Positions 1 to 5,824 are shown, counted from the first letter of the stretch. The stretch: DNA of 5,824 nucleotides from an uncultured Sphingobacteriaceae bacterium (GCA_946887045.1 CAMPKC010000104.1:1-5824), one strand, 5' to 3'. Translations and numbers: made by a program. The notes: generated by a model not told the origin, from the sequence alone.

Positions 1-33
1 CGAATAATTAAATTCGACCCTACATCTACCTAT

Positions 34-60
34 GAAAAACATGCCCTTTGGGAGGGCACC
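34..60 (-). terminator. Hairpin terminator, minus direction
   Basis: Arms at 42-47 and 53-58 form a perfect 6-bp stem (TGCCCT / AGGGCA) around a 5-base loop. On the minus strand the stem is followed, after two bases, by five T residues (40-35 region), as in a rho-independent terminator. There is no T run on the plus side, so it should act only on minus-strand transcription. It lies immediately after the stop codon of the doubtful minus-strand frame ending at position 60, so some minus-strand transcript probably ends here. Confidence 0.55.
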
Positions 61-290
61 TAATATCTTACAAACGCAGTGCCAACCGTAAAAGTACTTC
101 TCATGGCTAAAATATAAACTATTTTACCCAATAACCTTCGAAACTGAACCCCAAAGCGGGGATTTTCATACACAGCAAAAACCACACTATTGCCGTTTAT
201 CAAAAAACGACCAACCCAGAGTATCAATTTAACCGGAAAACCCAATTCCTTTTGACTACGGATATAGAAAAACGAAAGATTTAATATCAT
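60..290 (-). CDS. Doubtful small hypothetical protein, 76 aa
   Basis: This is an open frame of 76 codons from ATG (290-288) to TAG (62-60). I recognise no family. The product would be basic and rich in Phe, Val, Leu and Arg, with a possible hydrophobic stretch at about residues 19-30 (PVKLILWVGRFL) and no clear signal peptide. In favour: its stop codon abuts a terminator-like hairpin on the same strand. Against: it is short, the amino-acid mix is what an AT-rich non-coding strand can give, there is no clear ribosome binding site, and another out-of-frame ATG lies 16 bases upstream of the start. It could be a small membrane-associated protein, the remnant of a longer broken gene, or chance. 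I cannot decide between these from sequence alone. Confidence 0.25.
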   Translation of the reverse strand: MILNLSFFYIRSQKELGFPVKLILWVGRFLINGNSVVFAVYENPRFGVQFRRLLGKIVYILAMRSTFTVGTAFVRY

Positions 291-569
291 TTTTGATTTT
301 CTCCATAAACTTCATGAAAAGATATCTGACGGATTTGATACCCCCCATTTGCGGATATTTCGACCGCTAATCGAAAAGCATAGAGTAGCTTTTGCTTGAA
401 ATTCTAATAAGACTAACTCCAGTTGAAAATTCATTCCTATTCACAACCATCGCTTCAAGAATTGAAACCATATTCCAGGTACATGTTTAAACAAACAAAA
501 AAACAGCTATTTGGCCTTTTTATCGAAAACATTTGCCAATTGTGACAGTTTAATTGTAATATAGTTGCT
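291..569. other. Intergenic stretch with no recognisable gene
   Basis: About 280 bases between the doubtful minus-strand frame and the small plus-strand gene. Both strands are broken by stops and I find no RNA gene. Two minor features stand out. There is a run of six C at 341-346. There is also a perfect 10-bp palindrome TGTTTAAACA at 484-493, about 77 bases before the plus-strand start at 570, which could be an operator or chance in AT-rich DNA. The stretch presumably carries the promoters of the two flanking frames if both are real. Confidence 0.5.
540..567 (+). promoter_or_regulatory. Weak candidate promoter for the 570-896 gene
   Basis: TATAGTTG at 560-567 matches the Bacteroidota -7 consensus TAnnTTTG at all but one position. 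TTG triplets lie upstream at 540-542 (17-base spacer) and 533-535 (24-base spacer), near the range expected for the -33 element. If this box is used, transcription would start at or within a few bases of the ATG at 570, giving a leaderless or nearly leaderless mRNA. That fits the absence of a ribosome binding site but is unverified. Other AT-rich matches nearby make the exact box uncertain. Confidence 0.3.
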
Positions 570-896
570 ATGGACCAATCAATATTCTTTTTAGTAAAAG
601 ATTCTAAGGATGATTGCAGAGATGTAATTCGTCATAGGGATGGAGACTTAAAAGTGAGAGTCTATTGCTTAAGTAAAGACACCTATGAACCCGATCCTGC
701 GGAACTGCAGTTCTTCGGAAATGATAACGGAGAAATATTAGCATTTGAAACCGTAGGATACGATGGCTCTGATCCTCTATTGGTAATAGAATCAATAAGA
801 TGGTACGCCGACTATATCGATAATCCTAAAATGGAAATCTTGGCAGAGAACCCTAAATTGCCGGATCCAGATCACAATAAATCGCTTTTTAAGTAG
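570..896 (+). CDS. Small acidic protein of unknown function, 108 aa
   Basis: I do not recognise the family. The frame runs from ATG 570 to TAG 894-896. The product is soluble-looking and acidic, rich in Asp and Glu, with no signal peptide, membrane segment or Cys/His metal motif. The middle (about residues 28-80) alternates short hydrophobic and polar runs, suggesting a small alpha/beta fold. The C-terminal tail (from about residue 90) is Pro/Asp/Lys-rich and probably unstructured. Mixed third-position bases and a balanced amino-acid composition make it look genuinely coding. There is no Shine-Dalgarno sequence before the ATG, which is usual in Bacteroidota. It converges on the glycosyltransferase gene and overlaps its 3' end by 25 bases, so it is not part of that operon. 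The next possible ATG is near the C-terminus, so the start is fixed if the gene is real. Confidence 0.6.
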   Translation: MDQSIFFLVKDSKDDCRDVIRHRDGDLKVRVYCLSKDTYEPDPAELQFFGNDNGEILAFETVGYDGSDPLLVIESIRWYADYIDNPKMEILAENPKLPDPDHNKSLFK

Positions 897-2263
897 GTCT
901 GTTTAATTCTTTTACCGAAAGCTGAGGTTATTTGCCAATATAAAACCATTGGCTGATAAATGACCGGTTCAACGAAACCAAGCAACAGCATTTTTATGAT
1001 GTCTCTACCCGATGTATACGACCTAAAAGAACTTTCCTCGTATAGAACAGTTATTACAGACATTAACACTGAAAAAAAATAACCGGTGAATAAAAGGACG
1101 CCAGCAAATTCCAAATTTATATTGGATAGAAATGCTCCTGCCACAATTAGGATCAGTAAAAGGATGATAAAGTAAGGTATACAAAGCGAAAGCATGCAAA
1201 CAGGGACGTTTAATAAACCAAGCTTACCATATTTAAAATTAAGAAACAGGTTCTTATGTAATCGCAGAGCTTGAAGTACTCCCCCATTCCAGGTTCTTCT
1301 CTCCCGGCTCAAAATCTGTAAACTTTCGGGGACGTCTATCCGGCAAATTGGCTCAGCAATACAGGCCACCTTGTACCTCTTAGCATTATCGTGCATATAC
1401 CGCCCCATTCTAATGAGAAGTTCAAAATCCGGACTTAATGCTTCAGAATTATAAGCCCCAGATTCAATTAAAACTTCCCTATTAAACAAATTTACGGTCC
1501 CCGAAAAAAGCGGTATGCCGTTTATGTTACTCCAAGCCATACGCTTTATCACAAAGATCTTCCAATATTCGATTGCCTGAAAAGCTGCCAATATGTTTTT
1601 AGGAAATTTCAACTTCAGGAGATGCCCATCCTTTTTCTCGGATGAGTTGGCCAAATGCACTACCGAGCTGGCAGAAATCACTTGCTCCCTTTCTTCTAAA
1701 AACGGTTTAACCAATTTGAGCAAAGAATCCTGATCTAAAAAGCAATCGGGATCCACACATAAAACCAGATCACTCTTCGAAATATTTATACCTGCGTTTA
1801 AAGCGTCTGCACGCCCCCCAGAGGCTTTGTCAACCACCGTTAACTTTGAAAAAACCGGATTAGCGGACCTATAACAACCATTGATCTCTTGACTCTTTAT
1901 GTGTGTGAGCGCAGAATATCCAGCAGACTGGAGCTGATAAAACTTTGTCAATTCGATTAAATGCAGATCTGAATTCCCCTCAATTACAACAATAATATCA
2001 AAGTTGTTGTATTGTAACGCCAATAAACCTCTTACAGTGTCTACAATTGATGTTCGAAGATTGATGACCGGTACGATTACAGAAACAGAAGGCGCAAACG
2101 GAGAAACCAAAAGAGGCTTGAATGTTTCATAACGATTTTTCCTTTTGTAGCGACTAATCTCAATAGATGATAAAACTATCGTAACAACAGAGAAACAAAT
2201 AAACAAACACACATATACAAATATTCCGAAATTTAGAAAAGATTCAAATGAAAACGCCTCCAC
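872..2263 (-). CDS. Membrane family 2 glycosyltransferase, divergent motifs
   Basis: Likely transfers sugar from a nucleotide-sugar to a growing or membrane glycan on the cytoplasmic face. The 463-aa protein has an N-terminal membrane segment (about 11-33), a GT-A domain (about 58-340) and three C-terminal hydrophobic segments (about 352-379, 386-408, 422-446), the layout of processive or exopolysaccharide-type GT2 enzymes. Visible motifs are KASGGRADALNAG (146-158), DPD at 171-173 (metal-binding DxD), the SGTVNLFNR strand (254-262) and VPESL (311-315). Three motifs deviate: PxxNE is PVINL (65-69), the catalytic ED is PD (278-279), and QxxRW is ExxTW (321-325). It could have altered specificity or reduced activity. 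The start is GTG at 2263-2261, overlapping the TAG of the HEAT gene by one base; no in-frame ATG occurs near it. AAAGGG about 10 bases upstream may be the ribosome binding site. It is the last gene of the three-gene operon. Confidence 0.88.
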   Translation of the reverse strand: MEAFSFESFLNFGIFVYVCLFICFSVVTIVLSSIEISRYKRKNRYETFKPLLVSPFAPSVSVIVPVINLRTSIVDTVRGLLALQYNNFDIIVVIEGNSDLHLIELTKFYQLQSAGYSALTHIKSQEINGCYRSANPVFSKLTVVDKASGGRADALNAGINISKSDLVLCVDPDCFLDQDSLLKLVKPFLEEREQVISASSVVHLANSSEKKDGHLLKLKFPKNILAAFQAIEYWKIFVIKRMAWSNINGIPLFSGTVNLFNREVLIESGAYNSEALSPDFELLIRMGRYMHDNAKRYKVACIAEPICRIDVPESLQILSRERRTWNGGVLQALRLHKNLFLNFKYGKLGLLNVPVCMLSLCIPYFIILLLILIVAGAFLSNINLEFAGVLLFTGYFFSVLMSVITVLYEESSFRSYTSGRDIIKMLLLGFVEPVIYQPMVLYWQITSAFGKRIKQTYLKSDLL

Positions 2264-3411
2264 TATACAATAACCCTTTCATTTAATACAAGTTCAATGA
2301 TCTCCCTATCCTGTGAAACACCGTCATTAAACAGTTTATTTAAAAGCTCGGGCCCGTCATCCCGATGCGCTTTAATTGCTCGCATTGCTGACAAGCGAAT
2401 TGCAAAGTCTTCACTTTTGGCCTGAGAATTCAGAAAGGAAATACTTTTCCCAGAACCAATCATCCCAAGTGCGTTAATAATTTTAAGCTGAATTTGGTGT
2501 GGTTGATCTGTATAAGCTCTGACTAAATGACTCTCAGCCACTTCCGCTCCCATCCTTCCAAGAATATCGATAGCCGCCTCCCGTATTACCGGGTTATAAT
2601 GATTGATCAGGTAAATCAAATTCGGCACAGCGTCGAACTGCTGGTAATATTCAATAAGTTTCAGACAAAACGATACCACTGAATCATTTTTGGAATTCAA
2701 CCAGATGGCAAATCTGGGTCTGGCCATAGATTCGGTTTTAGTAACAACTTCAAATAAAACTATTTGGTGCCATTCTAAAATGGGCTCGCAAACAAAATCC
2801 ATGAACCGAAAAGGGTTTTCAATACACAAGCGTATGAATGACACCTGGGCTTCTAACCTAAGGGATGGATTGCGATCATTTGTATATTTTAAGATCTTTT
2901 CACTCTCTCCTTTGACAGACATTTCTGTTAGCTCTCGAATAGCTTCTATCTGCTCTTCCCAGCGCCTGCTCGAAAGATTTTTCCTGGCTTTTCTGTCAAG
3001 CTTTAATTGCAAGTAAAGTTCTTGAATAACTTCTGCCGCCCGGCCATTGAAACTTGAATGACTTTTCAACAACTCAGAGACCAACAACCTCCTGATAGTA
3101 CCTCTATACAAAGGAAGACGTGAAAAACGCGGGAGAAAATGGGCAACTATGGCTTGAGGATCATCGCTATCACTGAAAACTAATACATTTGCCAACATGG
3201 CAATAATCCTGTCCTTTAAATCGGCTTCTCGAGTTCTCTTATAAAAAGCGGTGACTCGAGTGACTGCAATATAGATGTATACTTCCAAAATCCCTATAAC
3301 GCTAAAAACAAGAACTATTAAAGGGATGATTATGAAAACCGGGAAGGTAGAAAGGCGGGAAATAAATAAATTTTGGAGATAGCTAGTAACTAAAAAAAAG
3401 GCATCCTCCAT
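2263..3411 (-). CDS. Membrane-anchored HEAT-repeat protein
   Basis: A 382-aa protein with one strong N-terminal membrane segment (about 22-50) followed by a basic stretch (R52, K58, R59, R61, K66). By the positive-inside rule this puts the long C-terminal part in the cytoplasm. That part is mostly helical. Clear HEAT-type helix pairs occur at about 242-271, 272-303, 304-336 and 337-365, for example NPVIREAAIDILGRMG (273-288) and DFAIRLSAMRAIKAH (335-349). A less regular pair lies at about 147-197. HEAT solenoids bind partner proteins; no catalytic motif is visible, so I infer a scaffold or adaptor. It starts 9 bases after the response regulator stop, and its TAG shares a base with the glycosyltransferase GTG, so the three are probably co-transcribed and translationally coupled. 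No Shine-Dalgarno site precedes the ATG at 3411. It may link the receiver to the glycosyltransferase, but the partner is inferred from position only. Confidence 0.85.
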   Translation of the reverse strand: MEDAFFLVTSYLQNLFISRLSTFPVFIIIPLIVLVFSVIGILEVYIYIAVTRVTAFYKRTREADLKDRIIAMLANVLVFSDSDDPQAIVAHFLPRFSRLPLYRGTIRRLLVSELLKSHSSFNGRAAEVIQELYLQLKLDRKARKNLSSRRWEEQIEAIRELTEMSVKGESEKILKYTNDRNPSLRLEAQVSFIRLCIENPFRFMDFVCEPILEWHQIVLFEVVTKTESMARPRFAIWLNSKNDSVVSFCLKLIEYYQQFDAVPNLIYLINHYNPVIREAAIDILGRMGAEVAESHLVRAYTDQPHQIQLKIINALGMIGSGKSISFLNSQAKSEDFAIRLSAMRAIKAHRDDGPELLNKLFNDGVSQDREIIELVLNERVIV

Positions 3412-3420
3412 TCAGTTGAT

Positions 3421-3801
3421 TTAATTAAAAACATTTGTTTGATTCACAAATTTTTTAACTCGTATTACAAGTTCGCCTAAATTAAAGGGTTTGGTTATAA
3501 AATCATCAACACCCAGACTAAAGGCTTCCATAACAACTCGTTCCAAACCGATAGATGAAAGAACTATTACAGGTATATTTTTGAGTACCGGATTACCTTT
3601 AATATGGCTTACGACCTCCAGGCCACTAACAAAAGGCATCATTATATCAGTAATAACTAAATCATATGTTGCTTTGGACAGCATTTCAATTCCCTGAGCC
3701 CCGTCTCTTGCTAAAGAAACATCATATCCATCCTTTTTTAATCTGAACTCCAGAGCCTTTATCATTAACTCTTCGTCTTCTATTACAAGAACTTTAGCCA
3801 T
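3421..3801 (-). CDS. Single-domain response regulator (CheY-like receiver)
   Basis: This 126-aa protein is a lone receiver domain of normal length with no DNA-binding or enzymatic output domain, so it probably acts by protein contact. All hallmark residues are present: acidic pair E8/D9 (with E10), phosphoacceptor D52 in TDIMMP, switch Ser at S82, aromatic switch F101, and conserved K104 in TKPF. It should therefore be phosphorylated by a histidine kinase. No kinase is encoded in the window, so it is an orphan here. It is the first gene of the operon, 9 bases before the HEAT protein. The ATG at 3801 has no Shine-Dalgarno site, and no longer in-frame start is needed because the domain is complete. 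Which output it controls is inferred from its neighbours: most likely the HEAT protein and through it the glycosyltransferase. Confidence 0.93.
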   Translation of the reverse strand: MAKVLVIEDEELMIKALEFRLKKDGYDVSLARDGAQGIEMLSKATYDLVITDIMMPFVSGLEVVSHIKGNPVLKNIPVIVLSSIGLERVVMEAFSLGVDDFITKPFNLGELVIRVKKFVNQTNVFN

Positions 3802-4048
3802 TTGGGATTGTTAATTTGTCTTTCTAAAGCAAAAAGTCTACCAAGCTTTTAGATTTTTCTTTAATCAATATAGGCCGCCAAAAGCACAATAAAAGGCTGC
3901 TTTTTCGTTGCCATCGACTGAGATAGATTTGCCGAATGCAACAAACGCCTCAAATTGTATAAATATTTCCCATCTATACCATTGATTCTTCAAATAAAAC
4001 AATTGTTTGAAAAAGATGACAGGAACCCATTATATTTGCAACCGCAAT
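3802..4048. promoter_or_regulatory. Divergent spacer between operon and tRNA
   Basis: This 247-base spacer must carry the promoter of the minus-strand operon as well as the tRNA promoter. I find no convincing TTG / TAnnTTTG pair for the operon; TATATTGA at about 3872-3865 on the minus strand is a partial match only. An inverted repeat AAAAGCA / TGCTTTT occupies 3880-3886 and 3898-3904 with an 11-base loop. On the plus strand it ends in five T, so it resembles a weak terminator, though no plus-strand gene precedes it. In the operon's direction it would lie in or above the leader. Its role is unknown. Confidence 0.35.
4006..4038 (+). promoter_or_regulatory. Bacteroidota-type promoter of tRNA-Leu
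   Basis: TATATTTG at 4031-4038 is an exact match to the Bacteroidota -7 consensus TAnnTTTG. TTTG at 4006-4009 is the -33 element, with a 21-base spacer inside the accepted range. Transcription would begin roughly 4-8 bases past the box, a few bases before the mature tRNA 5' end at 4049. This is the strongest promoter in the window and the main evidence for the phylum. Confidence 0.8.
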
Positions 4049-4130
4049 GCCCGGGTGGCGAAATTGGTAGACGCACCACCTTGAGGTGGTGGCGCCGAAA
4101 GGTGTGCTGGTTCGAATCCAGTCTCGGGCA
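4049..4130 (+). tRNA. tRNA-Leu (anticodon GAG)
   Basis: The full cloverleaf can be folded by eye. The acceptor stem is 4049-4055 with 4123-4129 (7 pairs, one G-U), with discriminator A at 4130, the leucine identity base. The D arm has its stem at 4058-4060 / 4072-4074. The anticodon stem is 4076-4080 / 4088-4092 (five pairs), with loop 4081-4087 giving anticodon GAG at 4083-4085, which reads CUC and CUU. A long class II variable arm lies at 4093-4105, as expected for leucine. The T arm is 4106-4110 / 4118-4122 around TTCGAAT. The 3' CCA is not encoded (the genome continues with CAG), so it must be added after transcription. It is a single-gene unit with its own promoter and terminator. Confidence 0.97.
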
Positions 4131-4172
4131 CAGAAAAAGGGGATATTTTAACAAATCCCCTTTTTCTGTTTT
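4131..4172 (+). terminator. Strong hairpin terminator, probably bidirectional
   Basis: A perfect 13-bp stem joins 4131-4143 with 4156-4168 around a 12-base loop, followed by TTTT at 4169-4172. The stem begins on the base after the tRNA discriminator, so it ends the tRNA transcript. The A5/T5 tracts within the arms also provide a U-rich arm on the other strand. The desaturase stop at 4189 is about 20 bases away on the minus strand, so one hairpin likely serves both convergent genes. Confidence 0.88.
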
Positions 4173-4188
4173 CTATAAAATATCTTCA

Positions 4189-5283
4189 TCAGGCACTTAG
4201 AGTCAAAGCTCGTTCCTGCTGAACGCCCAGTTTTTTAATGTGAGTTAAATGAGATGCGAATGCTTTAAACACGGTTGGATGCTCAATATAGTTCACGTTG
4301 AAATCCAGACAGGTTTGTTTAACAATTTCATTTAGTTGGGGGTAATGTATATGGCTGATCCGTGGAAACAAATGATGTTCCACCTGAAAGTTTAAACCTC
4401 CTACAAACCATGACACCAATTTACTTTTTGTCGCGAAGTTCGCTGTTGTGCTGATCTGATGAATGGCCCATTCTTGATCAATCTTATTTGTTTGCGGATG
4501 AGGTTCAGGAAACTGCGTACCTTCAACAACATGAGCCAGTTGAAACACAATACTGATGCTATAGCCACAAACGAAACCTGCAATTAAGAAACCAAGCAAA
4601 GTTGGAATTACGCCGACCATAATCATTGGAACTATCAGATAAACAGTAATATAAAATGCTTTTGTAGTCCAAAAAATAAGATGCTCATTAAAAGCTATCG
4701 TTTTAGGAATATCTTTCGGACCCATTTTACCAGTGAAATATTTTTCAAAATCCTGATATAAAATCCAGGCCATATAGGATATCCCATACAAAAACACCCA
4801 ATAGAAATGCTGATATTTATGATAGCTTTGCTTTTCCTGCTCTTCATGCATCCGCATAAATTTTATATCAATATCGTGATCCATACCGTCGATATTTGTG
4901 TAGGTATGGTGATTGATGTTATGTTTTTGCTTCCAGAAATAAATAGTACCTCCCATTGCATTAAGTGAATACGCACTAAATGCATTTAAAATCTTATTTT
5001 TTGAAAAAGTTCCATGTCCGCCTTCGTGCATTACATTAAAACCGATAGCCGCAAAGGTTAAACCGAGCACACAGCAAAGTAAAATCGATATCCAGGGACT
5101 GGGGGTAAAAAAAACAAGTGTAATGTACAAACCAACAAGAGATGTAAGCAAAATGAAACTTTTAAGAAACAATTTCCTTCCGCCGGAAACACAGATTTTG
5201 TTGGATGTAAAATAATTATCAACTCTGGTTTTTAGTGTGTTAAAGAAAAGAGTGTTTTGGCAATTGAAAGAAATTTTTGTCAT
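4189..5283 (-). CDS. Acyl-CoA/lipid fatty-acid desaturase (front-end type)
   Basis: A 364-aa integral membrane di-iron desaturase that should introduce a cis double bond into a fatty acyl chain, using O2 and electrons from a ferredoxin or similar carrier. The three histidine boxes are intact: HEGGH (86-90), HNINHH (121-126) and QVEHH (300-304), with an additional conserved H251 in HVVEG. The Gln-led third box is typical of front-end (delta-6 / linoleoyl-CoA type) desaturases of the DesA family. Hydrophobic segments lie at about 41-60, 66-84, 160-177, 206-228 and 231-250. There is no cytochrome b5 domain at either end, the usual state in bacterial members, so electrons come from a separate protein. 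Length is normal for the family. The ATG at 5283 has no Shine-Dalgarno site. A 12-bp palindrome 40 bases upstream may be an operator. Exact substrate and position of the double bond cannot be read from sequence. Confidence 0.93.
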   Translation of the reverse strand: MTKISFNCQNTLFFNTLKTRVDNYFTSNKICVSGGRKLFLKSFILLTSLVGLYITLVFFTPSPWISILLCCVLGLTFAAIGFNVMHEGGHGTFSKNKILNAFSAYSLNAMGGTIYFWKQKHNINHHTYTNIDGMDHDIDIKFMRMHEEQEKQSYHKYQHFYWVFLYGISYMAWILYQDFEKYFTGKMGPKDIPKTIAFNEHLIFWTTKAFYITVYLIVPMIMVGVIPTLLGFLIAGFVCGYSISIVFQLAHVVEGTQFPEPHPQTNKIDQEWAIHQISTTANFATKSKLVSWFVGGLNFQVEHHLFPRISHIHYPQLNEIVKQTCLDFNVNYIEHPTVFKAFASHLTHIKKLGVQQERALTLSA

Positions 5284-5322
5284 ATATATTTGAGATACTA
5301 AGCTAACGCTTAAAAGTCAGTA

Positions 5323-5334
5323 ACATTGCAATGT
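5323..5334. promoter_or_regulatory. Perfect 12-bp palindrome upstream of desaturase
   Basis: ACATTGCAATGT reads the same on both strands and lies 40 bases before the desaturase start, in the intergenic region where a promoter or leader is expected. A second, smaller inverted repeat (TAAGC, 4-base gap, GCTTA) lies at 5299-5312, between it and the start codon. The symmetry and position suit a dimeric repressor or activator. I find no consensus promoter pair to anchor it, and I do not recognise the regulator. Confidence 0.35.
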
Positions 5335-5528
5335 GAATGTTTTTACGAATCTGTAAAGCTATTTATTGCTGGCTGGGCTTTGTGGGTTAGTTTAATTTAC
5401 AAGTATACAAAAAAGCCAAGAGGAAATGATAATAAAGAGCTTTCTAATGCTTAAGGCCGCTCAATGAATGTGAAACCTTTGTGCAATATCTGAAGCTTCC
5501 GCATTTTTCCTTCACAGAAGACCGGAAA

Positions 5529-5824
5529 TTAATCAGGCAGTTGCAGCGTGAGTCCATCGTAAGCTAGTTCGATCCCCATTGGTAACTCATTGCTTACATC
5601 CTCGTGTTTACCCATCCTATGACTTATGTGTGTAAGATATGTTTGAGGAATATTCATCTCCTGTGCAAAAGAGATGGCTTCATCCAGAGTAAAATGAGAA
5701 ATATGTTTATCTTTTTGAAGGGCATTTATCACCAACACTTTAGAACCTTTCATTTTCTCTCTTTCAACGTCTGATATTGTTTTAGCATCAGTTATATAAG
5801 TAAAATCCTTAATTCTAAATCCGT
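5529..5824 (-). CDS. MBL-fold metal-dependent hydrolase, C-terminal part
   Basis: The frame stays open from the window edge to TAA at 5531-5529, giving 97 codons; the ATG at 5753-5751 is internal, so the gene starts beyond position 5824. The visible part matches the C-terminal end of metallo-beta-lactamase-fold hydrolases of the PhnP-like group (cyclic phosphodiesterase relatives). It has YITDA with the metal-bridging Asp at 5789-5787, then VLVINAL, then SHFTLDEA, then YLTHISH with a metal-binding His at 5630-5628, and finally the LAYDG-type ending (ELAYDGLTLQLPD). The N-terminal HxHxDH metal site lies outside the window. It is on the same strand as the desaturase but 245 bases away, so probably a separate transcription unit. 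Substrate is unknown; PhnP itself acts on phosphoribosyl cyclic phosphate, but most Bacteroidota homologues are uncharacterised. Confidence 0.88.
   Translation of the reverse strand, partial: GFRIKDFTYITDAKTISDVEREKMKGSKVLVINALQKDKHISHFTLDEAISFAQEMNIPQTYLTHISHRMGKHEDVSNELPMGIELAYDGLTLQLPD

Noticed and set aside
1..16. CGAAT / ATTCG inverted repeat at the left edge
   Set aside because: It is only 5 bp in AT-rich DNA at the window boundary, with no context to give it meaning.
604..795. Minus-strand 63-codon frame opposite the small acidic gene
   Set aside because: The plus-strand frame has the more natural composition; the His/Arg/Leu-rich product is typical of an antisense shadow.
2690..3016. 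Plus-strand 108-codon frame antisense to the HEAT gene
   Set aside because: It is a shadow of the well-supported HEAT-repeat gene on the other strand.
3491..3697. Plus-strand 68-codon frame antisense to the response regulator
   Set aside because: It lies inside a receiver domain with all conserved residues on the other strand.
3865..4020. Minus-strand open stretch in the spacer, about 40 codons from a TTG, ending near the partial -7 box
   Set aside because: It has no ATG start or ribosome binding site, overlaps the tRNA promoter region and resembles no family; the length is within chance.
3955..4200. Plus-strand 81-codon frame running through the tRNA
   Set aside because: It covers the tRNA promoter, the tRNA and its terminator; the coding appearance is accidental.
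4401..4583. Minus-strand 60-codon frame within the desaturase
   Set aside because: It is out of frame with the intact desaturase, whose histidine boxes cover the same region.
5529..5753. A 74-codon frame starting at the ATG 5753 as a complete small gene
   Set aside because: The frame is open upstream to the window edge and the added residues carry a conserved YITDA metal motif, so this ATG is internal to a larger MBL-fold hydrolase.

Overview
The window looks like a chromosomal segment of a Bacteroidota bacterium, and I cannot place it more precisely. The best evidence is an exact TAnnTTTG-type -7 promoter box in front of a tRNA gene. AT-rich DNA, weak or absent Shine-Dalgarno sites and the gene content (front-end desaturase, single-domain response regulator, HEAT protein, family 2 glycosyltransferase) agree with it. 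I see no insertion sequence, CRISPR array, rRNA, phage gene or attachment site.

Layout, left to right. Positions 1-569 hold a doubtful 76-codon minus-strand frame that stops directly at a terminator-like hairpin, then about 280 bases with no gene. A small acidic protein of unknown function lies on the plus strand (570-896). Its 3' end overlaps, tail to tail by 25 bases, a minus-strand operon of three genes. In transcription order these are a receiver-only response regulator (3801-3421), a membrane-anchored HEAT-repeat protein (3411-2263) and a divergent membrane family 2 glycosyltransferase (2263-872). A 247-base divergent spacer separates the operon from a complete tRNA-Leu(GAG) unit on the plus strand, with its own promoter and a strong hairpin terminator. 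The terminator also sits just past the stop of a minus-strand fatty-acid desaturase (5283-4189). The right edge cuts through a minus-strand metallo-beta-lactamase-fold hydrolase, of which the last 97 codons are present.

How the genes may work together. The tight packing of the three-gene operon (9-base gap, then a 1-base stop/start overlap) suggests one functional unit. A phosphorylatable receiver could act through the membrane-anchored HEAT scaffold on a membrane glycosyltransferase that makes or modifies a surface or exported glycan. The glycosyltransferase keeps the fold and the DxD motif but departs from consensus in several other motifs, so its activity or donor may be unusual. No histidine kinase, exporter or outer-membrane protein for this system is in the window. 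The desaturase and the hydrolase look like independent housekeeping genes. The most interesting items are the operon and the altered glycosyltransferase motifs.
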